Source: Rhizobium favelukesii (GTDB lineage Bacteria; Pseudomonadota; Alphaproteobacteria; Rhizobiales; Rhizobiaceae). From it: a stretch of DNA of 64,000 bases. Under the pieces are notes generated by a model, which did not search any database, had not been told where the DNA came from, and saw only the letters and a program-made list of their open reading frames with translations. Shown here one piece after another: positions 54,249 to 62,800 of the stretch (its first letter is position 1; the number at the start of each line of letters is the position of its first letter). The translations under genes were made by a program, and so were the position numbers. The DNA lies in NCBI RefSeq assembly GCF_000577275.2, contig NZ_HG916852.1:3792001-3856000 (forward strand), read 5' to 3'.

Positions 54249-56594
54249 TCAATGAGCCGCGCGCGCTGCCATCCACACCTTCTGCGGGGTGGCGGGCATC
54301 GTCAGCATGTTGTTGCCGATGGCATCGGTGATGGCATTGATGAGTGCCGGCGGAGACCCGATCGCGCCGGCCTCGCCGCATCCCTTGATGCCGAGCGGAT
54401 TGCTCGGGGATGGCGTCACCTGATGCGAGACCTTGAACGAGGGCAGATCGTCGGCGCGCGGCATGGCATAGTCCATGAAGCTCGCCGTCAGAAGCTGGCC
54501 GTTTTCGTCATAATGGACGGCCTCGAGCAGAGCCTGACCGATACCTTGTGCGATACCGCCATGCACCTGGCCTTCGACGATCATCGGGTTGATGATGTTG
54601 CCGAAATCATCTGCCGCAACGAACTGGATGATCTCGGTCTTGCCCGTTTCGGGATCGACCTCGACTTCGCAGATGTAACAGCCCGCCGGGAACGTGAAAT
54701 TCGACGGGTCGTAGAAGGCAGTCTCCTTCAACCCGGGTTCCATGCCGCCCGGCAGATTGTGCGCGGTGTAGGCGGCGAGCGTCACCTGGAACCAGGGAAG
54801 GCTCTTATCGGTACCGGCAACCTTCAGCTCGCCGTTCTCGATGACGATATCGCCCTCGTCGGCTTCCATCAGATGGGCGGCAATCTTTTTGGCCTTGGCT
54901 TCGACCTTGTCCAGCGCCTTGACCACCGCAGACATACCGACGGCGCCTGAGCGTGAGCCATAGGTGCCCATGCCCATCTGCACCTTGTCGGTATCTCCAT
55001 GCACGATCGACACGCTCTCGAGCGGAACGCCGAGACGGTCCGAAACGAGCTGGGCGAAGGTCGTCTCGTGGCCCTGCCCGTGGCTGTGCGACCCGGTGAG
55101 CACTTCTATCGTGCCGACCGCATTGACCCGCACCTCCGCAGATTCCCACAGGCCGACGCCTGCGCCAAGCGAGCCGACCGCCTGCGAGGGGGCGATGCCG
55201 CATGCTTCGATGTAGCAGCTCATGCCGAGACCGCGCTTCATGCCGCGGTTCGCCGCTTCGGCCTTGCGCGCCTGGAAACCGTTCCAGTCGGCCGCCTGCA
55301 TGGCGGCATTGAGCGATGCTTCGTAGTCACCCGCGTCGTAATTCATGATCACGGGTGTCTGATGCGGGAAGGAGCGTATGAAGTTCTTCCGCCGCAGCTC
55401 GGCCGGCGAAATGCCGAGTTCGCGCGCTGCCGTTTCCATCGTCCGCTCGAGCAGGTAGGTGGCCTCCGGGCGACCGGCGCCGCGATAGGCATCAACCGGC
55501 GCGGTGTTGGTGTAGACCGTGCGCACATTGGCGTGGATGGCCGGGATATCGTACTGGCCCGACAGCAACGTCGCGTAGAGATAGGTCGGAACCGCCGACG
55601 AGAAGAGCGACATATAGGCGCCGAGATTGCAGATGGTGTCGACCTTCAGCCCGATGATGCGGTTTTCGCTGTCAAAGGCCATTGTCACCTTCGAGACGTG
55701 GTCGCGGCCATGTGCGTCCGTCAGGAAGGCTTCCGTGCGATCGGAATTCCATTTCACCGGCACACCCGTCTTCTTGGAAGCCCAGAGACAAACGATCTCT
55801 TCGGGATAGATGTAGATCTTCGATCCAAAGCCGCCGCCGACGTCCGGTGCGATCACCCGCAGCTTGTTCTCGGGCGCGACGTTGTAGAAGGCGCTCATCA
55901 CGAGACGGGCGACGTGCGGGTTCTGGCTCGTCGTATAGCAGGTGTAATGATCTTCAGCGGCGTCGTAGATACCGAGCGCAGCGCGCGGTTCCATCGGATT
56001 GGGCGACAGGCGGTTGTTGTGAATCTCGATCTCGGTGACGTGTGCCGCTTCGGAAACCGCCTTGTCGGTTGCGGCTGCGTCGCCAAGTTCCCAGTCGAAA
56101 ATCAGATTATTCTGAGCTTCCGGATGAATCTGGGGTGCGCCTGATTTCAGCGCGTCGACCGCTTCGACGACAACCGGCAATTCCTCGTAGTCAATCACGA
56201 CGGCTTCTGCCGCGTCCCGCGCCTCGGCAAGCGAATCCGCGACCACCACTGCGACGGCATCGCCGACGTAGCGGACGGTCTCTGTCGCAAGCGGGCGCCA
56301 GGCGCCCATCTTCATCGGCGAACCATCCTTCGAATGGATCATCCAGCCGCAGATGAGGTTGCCGATTCCGTCGGCGAGCAACTCTTTGCCGTCGAGCACA
56401 TCGATGACGCCCGGCATCGCCTTTGCCGAGGCTGCATCAATCCCCCCGATTTTGGCGTGTGCATATGGACTGCGGATGAAATAGGCGAATTTCATGCCCG
56501 GCACGACCATGTCGTCCGTGTAACGGCCCTTGCCGGTCAGGAACCGCTTGTCTTCCTTTCGCGCAACGCGTGCACCAATTCCTTCAACACCCAT
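54249..56594 (-). CDS. coxL: Molybdopterin-binding large subunit, form II CO-dehydrogenase-like
   Basis: A 781-residue catalytic subunit of the xanthine dehydrogenase superfamily. The active-site loop reads AYRGAGR (residues 369-375), the form II signature, rather than AYxCSFR of true CO dehydrogenase. The catalytic glutamate motif GCGEAGAIGSPP is near the C-terminus, and the molybdopterin-binding segments GGFGSK and GSHSHGQGHETTF are intact. ATG 56594 follows GGGAGG. It lies between coxS (about 80 bp upstream) and coxM (12 bp downstream). The substrate is unknown, perhaps an aldehyde or purine-like compound. Confidence 0.92.
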   Translation of the reverse strand: MGVEGIGARVARKEDKRFLTGKGRYTDDMVVPGMKFAYFIRSPYAHAKIGGIDAASAKAMPGVIDVLDGKELLADGIGNLICGWMIHSKDGSPMKMGAWRPLATETVRYVGDAVAVVVADSLAEARDAAEAVVIDYEELPVVVEAVDALKSGAPQIHPEAQNNLIFDWELGDAAATDKAVSEAAHVTEIEIHNNRLSPNPMEPRAALGIYDAAEDHYTCYTTSQNPHVARLVMSAFYNVAPENKLRVIAPDVGGGFGSKIYIYPEEIVCLWASKKTGVPVKWNSDRTEAFLTDAHGRDHVSKVTMAFDSENRIIGLKVDTICNLGAYMSLFSSAVPTYLYATLLSGQYDIPAIHANVRTVYTNTAPVDAYRGAGRPEATYLLERTMETAARELGISPAELRRKNFIRSFPHQTPVIMNYDAGDYEASLNAAMQAADWNGFQARKAEAANRGMKRGLGMSCYIEACGIAPSQAVGSLGAGVGLWESAEVRVNAVGTIEVLTGSHSHGQGHETTFAQLVSDRLGVPLESVSIVHGDTDKVQMGMGTYGSRSGAVGMSAVVKALDKVEAKAKKIAAHLMEADEGDIVIENGELKVAGTDKSLPWFQVTLAAYTAHNLPGGMEPGLKETAFYDPSNFTFPAGCYICEVEVDPETGKTEIIQFVAADDFGNIINPMIVEGQVHGGIAQGIGQALLEAVHYDENGQLLTASFMDYAMPRADDLPSFKVSHQVTPSPSNPLGIKGCGEAGAIGSPPALINAITDAIGNNMLTMPATPQKVWMAARAAH

Positions 56595-56676
56595 AATGTC
56601 CTCCCAATGGGGTTTCGGGCCTGGCATTCCGCCAAAGACAATCGTGTTCGGCAGTCAGCCAGACAATTCCTGAGAG

Positions 56677-57168
56677 CTATTCGGCCGCCTGCTTGGCAGC
56701 GCCATGCATCTGCTCGTTGGCAGACAGGACGGCTTTGACGATGTTGTGGTAGCCGGTGCATCGACAGATATTGCCGTCGAGCTCATGGCGAACCGTCTTC
56801 TCGTCCAGGTGACCGCTGTGGCGCGCAATCATGTCGACGGCCGTCATCACCATGCCCGGCGTGCAGAAGCCGCATTGCAGGCCGTGATGCTCCTTGAAGG
56901 CAGCCTGAACCGGATGCAGTTCACCGTTGGTGGCGAGCCCCTCGATGGTGGTGATCGTCGAACCCGACGCCTGGACGGCAAGGATCGAGCAGCTCTTCAC
57001 CGACTTGCCATCCATGTGAACGACACAGGCACCGCATTGATTGGTATCACAGCCGACGTGCGTTCCCGTCAGACCGAGTTTTTCGCGAATAAAATGGACA
57101 AGAAGCGTACGCTCTTCACAGTCGCCGCTGACTGCCCGGCCGTTCACCGTCAGTTTCACTTTCGCCAT
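56677..57168 (-). CDS. coxS: Small [2Fe-2S] subunit of the CO-dehydrogenase-like enzyme
   Basis: A 163-residue iron-sulphur subunit with two clusters: the plant-type set C40, C45, C48 and C60 (CDTNQCGAC) and the helical-domain set C99, C102, C135 and C137 ([13 protein letters not shown]). It carries electrons from the molybdenum site to FAD. ATG 57168 has GAGGAGG 5 bases upstream; a longer frame to 57255 is not supported. First gene of the S-L-M operon, the order usual for form II enzymes. Confidence 0.94.
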   Translation of the reverse strand: MAKVKLTVNGRAVSGDCEERTLLVHFIREKLGLTGTHVGCDTNQCGACVVHMDGKSVKSCSILAVQASGSTITTIEGLATNGELHPVQAAFKEHHGLQCGFCTPGMVMTAVDMIARHSGHLDEKTVRHELDGNICRCTGYHNIVKAVLSANEQMHGAAKQAAE

Positions 57169-57256
57169 GATTTCCTCCTCGCGCCTCCTCCAGGCACGAG
57201 CGGTATCATTTGACGTTTTCGCTTTGGGATCAACCACTACTTTAGGGAGGCTCATT

Positions 57257-57286
57257 AAATTCGGCGTGTTCGGTTGCGCCGAATTT
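57257..57286. promoter_or_regulatory. Inverted repeat upstream of the coxSLM operon
   Basis: Perfect 10-bp arms AAATTCGGCG (57257-57266) and CGCCGAATTT (57277-57286) with a 10-base spacer, 89 bases before the coxS start and 150 bases before the divergent lipoprotein gene. It looks like a dimeric repressor or activator site. No regulator gene is adjacent. Confidence 0.5.
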
Positions 57287-57435
57287 GGGCGAACGTTGCA
57301 ACAGCAATTGTGTGAAAAGCGAGCATCGAAAACCAGCGCTGCTTTTTTTGCGCCACAGTTTGACGACTAGCATGACAAAAACAAGAATCAGGGACGGCCA
57401 GCGCTCTTTGAGAGCGACCAACCTAGGAGAAGAAT

Positions 57436-57702
57436 TTGATAAAGAAGATTGTCGCATTCGCCTTGATCGGCCTGTCGATCGCAAGCTGCACGCCAACCCA
57501 GCAGGGCGCTGGCATCGGCGCAGCATCTGGGGCCGTGATCGGCGGGGTGGTCACCGGCAATGTGCGTGGAGCTGCCGTCGGTGCAGCGATTGGCGGTGTT
57601 TCTGGCGCCCTCATCGGCCGCGTCGCTGAGCAGCCAGGACAGTGCTACTATCGCGACCAGTATGGTCGACGTTACATCGACGATTGCCGCGGCGGCTATT
57701 GA
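57436..57702 (+). CDS. Glycine-zipper lipoprotein
   Basis: An 88-residue lipoprotein with lipobox S-I-A-S-C (Cys18), a glycine-zipper segment (AGIGAASGAVIGGVVTGNVRGAAVGAAIGG) and a C-terminal CYYRDQYGRRYIDDC motif whose cysteines may pair. Glycine-zipper proteins of this type lie in the outer membrane or periplasm. The start is TTG at 57436 with AGGAGA upstream. It diverges from coxS and has its own terminator at 57724-57760. Confidence 0.8.
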   Translation: MIKKIVAFALIGLSIASCTPTQQGAGIGAASGAVIGGVVTGNVRGAAVGAAIGGVSGALIGRVAEQPGQCYYRDQYGRRYIDDCRGGY

Positions 57703-57723
57703 GGCCCGAGCAAAATCATCTCG

Positions 57724-57760
57724 AAATCCTGGGTTCGCAGCCCAGGATTTCTCATTTTTT
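57724..57760 (+). terminator. Rho-independent terminator after the glycine-zipper gene
   Basis: AAATCCTGGG and CCCAGGATTT form a perfect 10-bp stem around TTCGCAG, followed by CTCATTTTTT. It lies 22 bases after the stop. Confidence 0.88.
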
Positions 57761-57875
57761 CCACCATTTCAGCGGCTAAGCGATTTAAAACGGTACACGC
57801 CGAAGAAATTTGCCGCTAAGGTTGCCGCCGGCCGGGGGGCACGAAGCTTAATTCCAATGTAACCAAAAGCGGCGG

Positions 57876-59807
57876 ATGCAAATTAGAGGGAAGGCACCGA
57901 AACCGGGTATAGCGTATCGGCGCGCAGGCACCATGTTGGTGATCGCGGCTGCATTTGCGTTTTCGCCGGCTCTCATCTCAGAGGCTTTCGCCTTCAAGCT
58001 TTTCGGCATCACTTTGTGGGGCAAGGATGACGAATCGGCCAGCGATCAGGTGCCCGATCCGGTTCGCTACAACGTGACTCTGACGACCGACGCGGACGAT
58101 CCCGATCTCAAGGAAGCACTCGAAAACAGTTCCCGCCTGGTGGGTGACAAGGACCGACCTGTTTCCGGTGATCTTGGCGTCGTCGTCAAGGCAAGGGACG
58201 ATCGCGACCGACTGATCGCCGCCCTCTTCGAGAAGGCCCGCTACGGCGGCGTGGTGACGATCAGGGTCGATGGCCGAGATATAGACACCCTTCCACCCAA
58301 TCCGACCTTCAATCGCTCGCGCCCGATCCCGGTGACGGTCAGTGTGGCGGCAGGCCCCGTCTTCAAGGTCCATGAGGTGCAATTCGGCGGCGACGCCGCG
58401 CGACGCGATCCGGCAGATTACGATCTTGCTCCAGGTGAGACGGCCGGTTCGCTGACGATCATCAAGGCTGGCGACAAGATCGTCGAGCAGCTGAAAAGCG
58501 AAGGCCGCCCGCTGGCGACGTTGACGACCCGCAAAGTCATAGCCGACCACAGGACGAACACGGTCGACATCGTGCTCGCCGCCGAGGGTGGTCCGGTCGC
58601 GCCGATCGGCGACGTCGGCGTCGCGGGTGAGAAAACCGTTCGACCGGGCTTCATCCAGCGCTATTCCCGGTTGAACAAGGGCGAGCAGTATTCGCCGGAG
58701 GCATTGAAGAAAGCCGGTGAACGACTGCGCGCACTGGGCGTCTTCTCGAGCGTCACCATTCATGAGGCAGACGCTCTGGCGCCGGACGGAACATTGCCGA
58801 TGACGATCGAAGTATCGGAGGGCAAGCAGCGCTACCTCGGCGTTGGCGCCCAGTATTCGACAACCGACGGCTTCGGCGTCAACGGCTACTGGGGTCATCG
58901 CAATCTCTTCGGAGAGGCCGAAGCGCTGCGCGTCGAAGGGTCCGTGGGCCGATTGGGCGAAACGACCAATATCGGCGATCTCGACTATTCAGCCGGCGTC
59001 ACCTTCACCAAACCTGGCGCGTTCTTGCCGGCCGCGACGTTACGGGCCAGTATCCTTGCCAAAACCGAGAACCCGGACGCCTACACTGCAAAGCTCGTCA
59101 CTGCCTCCCTCGGCCTTTCCTACGAGCTGTCAGATCTGGATACGATCACCGGCGCCGGCGAAGTCAGCTGGGAACGGGACGACGATGCCTTCGGCAACAA
59201 CAGCTACCTGACCTTCGCGCTGCCCTTTCAGTACGATCGCGACGCCCGCGACAACAAGTTCGATCCGACCGAAGGCTATCGGGCGACGCTCAAGGCAACG
59301 CCAAGCTACGAGGCCTATAACGGGACCTTCTTCTCCGGTTTCGAGGGCTCGATCACCGGATATCAGGGCCTGGGGGCGGAGGACCGCATCGTTCTTGCCG
59401 GCAAGCTTTCCGCAGGTTTTCTCCTCGGAGCAGACGATCTCCAGAACATTCCCGCCACACGCCGTTTCTTTGCCGGCGGTGGTGGCTCGGTTCGCGGCTA
59501 CGGCTACCAGGAGATCTCGCCTCGCAACGCTGACAATGAAGAGACCGGTGGCGCCTCTTATGTCACTGCCTCGTTCGAGACCCGGGTAAAGGTCACCGAT
59601 ACGATCGGCATCGTGCCCTTCATCGATGTCGGGACGGTTTCAGCCGACATAGCACCGGACTTTTCCGACATTCGGGCCGGTGCGGGTATCGGCATCCGCT
59701 ATGCGACACCATTTGGTCCGCTGCGGCTTGATTTTGCCGTACCGCTGAACAAGTACGAGGATGGCACGGATTACGGCATCTATGCCGGCATCGGACAGTC
59801 ATTCTAA
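57876..59807 (+). CDS. tamA: Translocation and assembly module protein TamA
   Basis: A 643-residue Omp85-family outer-membrane protein that works with TamB in inserting autotransporters and other outer-membrane cargo. It has an N-terminal signal segment (about 19-40, MLVIAAAFAFSPALISEAFA), POTRA repeats (about 50-290), and a BamA-type beta-barrel that ends in aromatic ...YGIYAGIGQSF. The barrel loop-6-type motif RFFAGGGGSVRGYGYQEISP is present. ATG 57876. tamB follows 54 bp later on the same strand, the usual pair. Confidence 0.92.
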   Translation: MQIRGKAPKPGIAYRRAGTMLVIAAAFAFSPALISEAFAFKLFGITLWGKDDESASDQVPDPVRYNVTLTTDADDPDLKEALENSSRLVGDKDRPVSGDLGVVVKARDDRDRLIAALFEKARYGGVVTIRVDGRDIDTLPPNPTFNRSRPIPVTVSVAAGPVFKVHEVQFGGDAARRDPADYDLAPGETAGSLTIIKAGDKIVEQLKSEGRPLATLTTRKVIADHRTNTVDIVLAAEGGPVAPIGDVGVAGEKTVRPGFIQRYSRLNKGEQYSPEALKKAGERLRALGVFSSVTIHEADALAPDGTLPMTIEVSEGKQRYLGVGAQYSTTDGFGVNGYWGHRNLFGEAEALRVEGSVGRLGETTNIGDLDYSAGVTFTKPGAFLPAATLRASILAKTENPDAYTAKLVTASLGLSYELSDLDTITGAGEVSWERDDDAFGNNSYLTFALPFQYDRDARDNKFDPTEGYRATLKATPSYEAYNGTFFSGFEGSITGYQGLGAEDRIVLAGKLSAGFLLGADDLQNIPATRRFFAGGGGSVRGYGYQEISPRNADNEETGGASYVTASFETRVKVTDTIGIVPFIDVGTVSADIAPDFSDIRAGAGIGIRYATPFGPLRLDFAVPLNKYEDGTDYGIYAGIGQSF

Positions 59808-59861
59808 CACACTCGCAGCTCACTGCGCTCGTGCGCCTTGAGCCGCCATAGAAACGGAGTA

Positions 59862-62800
59862 ATGTCCGCGACCATGCAGACACTGGCGAAAATCTTGAAC
59901 TGGATCGTGCGGCTGCTCGGTTTTTCCATCGGCGCCCTCCTGGTCCTGCTTGCCATCGCCATCGGTGTCTTCGGCTTCACGTCTTTCGGCGCACGCATCG
60001 TCACCGACAGGGTCGCCTCGAGCCTCTCAAACCGGGATATGACCATCAAGGTTCAGGACCCCGAGGGGCTGCTGACTGGCGGACTACGCGCCAGCCAGAT
60101 CGTGCTCTCCGACACCAAGGGCGTCTTCGCACAGGTCGACGGCCTTGCCATAAGTTGGAATCCCCTAGCGCTCTTCACCGGCAGGTTCCACGCCAGAAGC
60201 GTCGAAGCTGCGGCAATCCACGTCCTTCGGCAACCGGTGCGCACGCTCCCGTCGCGTCCGGCCGCAGCAGGCGAAGCCGACAGCGGCTTTTCACTGCCGC
60301 TCAAGATCGACATCGACAAGATCGCCTTGCCGGAAATCAACCTTGCCCAGCCTCTGATCGGGCGGGCCTTCTCGCTTGCAGCGGACGGCAGCGTGCGCGC
60401 CGACAACGAAGGTGGGAACGCATCGATCAACGTCCACCGTCACGATGCTCCGGATGCAAAGCTGATCGCCGATGTCGCTTTCATGCCGGATCGCAATCAG
60501 TTGCGACTGAAGGCAAAACTGACGGAACCGAAGGGCGGACTGCTCGCAGGTGTCCTGGCGCTGCCCGGCAACCCGGCTGTGGAAATCAGCCTGACGGGTG
60601 ACGGACCGATCTCGGACTGGCGAGGCCAGTTGCAGGCCGCTCTCGACGGACAGCAACGCGCCTCGATCGAGGCGCACCACACCCTGACACCTGAGAGCCT
60701 TCACCACCTTGACCTCAAGGGCGGCGGCGACCTTAACTCACTGTTGCCGGCTGCCTTCCGCCCGCTCTTTGCGGGGCAGACGAACATCGACGTCGCCGCG
60801 AACTTCGATAACAAGGGCAAGATCGACATCCAGACCGGCAATCTGGCAACCGGCGCCGTTGTTATCGCCGCATCAGGCACCTTGGATCCGAAGGGCAAAA
60901 ACAGCCTGAACGCCAATCTTTTGGGAACGTCGGGACCGGTTGATTTCCGTTGGCCGCTGGCCGAGGGTGAAGTCCGCTTCCTGATCTCCGGCGTCAATCT
61001 TTCGTTGACCGGCGATGCCAAGGCCTCTCGCCTCAACGCCAGCGCCTCGCTCGATTCCGCCGTGCTGCCGCAGGCGACGATGGGCAACGTGAAGCTGACA
61101 GCAAAGAGCGACAACTTCAACCTCTCCGGCCGCTCGGGAAGCGTTCAGATTACGCTCGCCGCAGGTGACACATCGTTCGTCAATCCCGACATCAACCGGG
61201 CAATCCAAGGCCCCGTCACGATCACGCTGCCGCTGCAGATCTCGCCGGATGCGCTTGGCTTCAATGGCGCCACAATCGAAAGCGCCGCTGCCAACGCAAG
61301 CCTCAACGGTTCCTATAAATTGAGTGCCAGTTCGTTGACCGGTAACGTCAAGCTGACCGTCCAACCGGCGGCGCTGCCGCCTGCGGTCGCAACGCGTTTC
61401 AATTCGCCGATCGTGATCGAGAGTCAGGTTGCGGGAACGGTTCCCTCGAAATTCAACATGTCGAATCTCTCCATCAAATCCAACGCTCTGGAGGCCACAG
61501 GAGGAGTGCTGCTCGATGAGGACACGCTCGATGCCAATCTCTCCGGTCGCGTCCCAAATGTTCAGGCGCTGCTTGAAAGCGCGACAGGCGAGCTAACCTA
61601 CCAGCTGAGCGCAAAAGGCAATGTCTCGGCTCTTGCGGTGGCGGCTGATATCAAGGGCCCGTCACTCGTGATGGCCGGCCGGCCGGTCAGGCAACTCGAG
61701 GTCAACCTTTCCGCAACAGCGGACCCGAAGGCGCCACGGGCCGAAATCACGGCCAAGGGCACGATCGATGACCATCCAATCAATGTCAGCACTGCTGTTC
61801 AGGTCGTGGATGGAAAAGTGCAGCTTCCATCGATCGCTGGCGACGTCGGCAACAACCGCCTGACGGGCCACGTCGAACTGTCGGCGGCTTTCCAGCCGAC
61901 CGGAGAGGTGACCTTTGATTTCCCCGATCTCGGCCTTCTTGCGGCGCTCGGTGGACAGAAGGCGGAGGGCGACCTCAACGGTTCGATCGATATTGCCAAC
62001 GACAACGGCAAGATCGCCCTTAAGGTCGTCGCATCTGGCAGCGGCCTGAAGCGCGATACGTTTGCCGTGGTCAGACCAGACATCAACGTCGCGGTCACCG
62101 ACCTCCAGGCTTTTGCCGCGACCGGCACGATCAAGGCGGACGAGCTTGCTTCCGGGCCAAACAAGGCGCAAGGCCTGGCGCTGAGTTTCACGCAGCAACA
62201 GAACCGGACGAACTTCGATCTCAGCGCCACCTATGATGCCAATCCCTTGGTCGCGTCAGGCAATGTCGAGGTGAATGCCGGCACGACGCTGCTTCGCCTC
62301 GACCGCTTGTTGGCGAAGCCGCGCAGCATCCTCGTAGAACTTGCGTCGCCGTCGGAGGTATCGATCAGTGGCGGCACCGTGACGCTGAGCGCCGTGGAAC
62401 TGAAGGCCGGCGACGGCTCGGTTCACGTCAGCGGTTCGGCCGGCGAAACTCTTGATATCAAGGCCGACATACGCAATCTGCCCGCAAGCCTTGCCAATAG
62501 TTTCGTCCCAAAGCTCGATGCCGCCGGCACGATCTCCGGCAAGGTCGCCGTGACCGGCACACCGGCAGCGCCGATTGCCAACTTTGACCTGGATTGGAAG
62601 GACGCGGCCACCAGTCAGACAAAGGGCGCCGGCCTTTCGCCACTGGCGATCGATGCAAACGGGAAATTCGCCGACAACACGCTCGACTTTGAAGCCAACG
62701 CCAGCGGCAAGGGCGGCGTATCGCTGAAGGCCGGTGGCAGTGTCGTGACCGGCCCGACTGCCCAGTCGCTGAACGTCGACGCCAATATCGTCAACATCCC

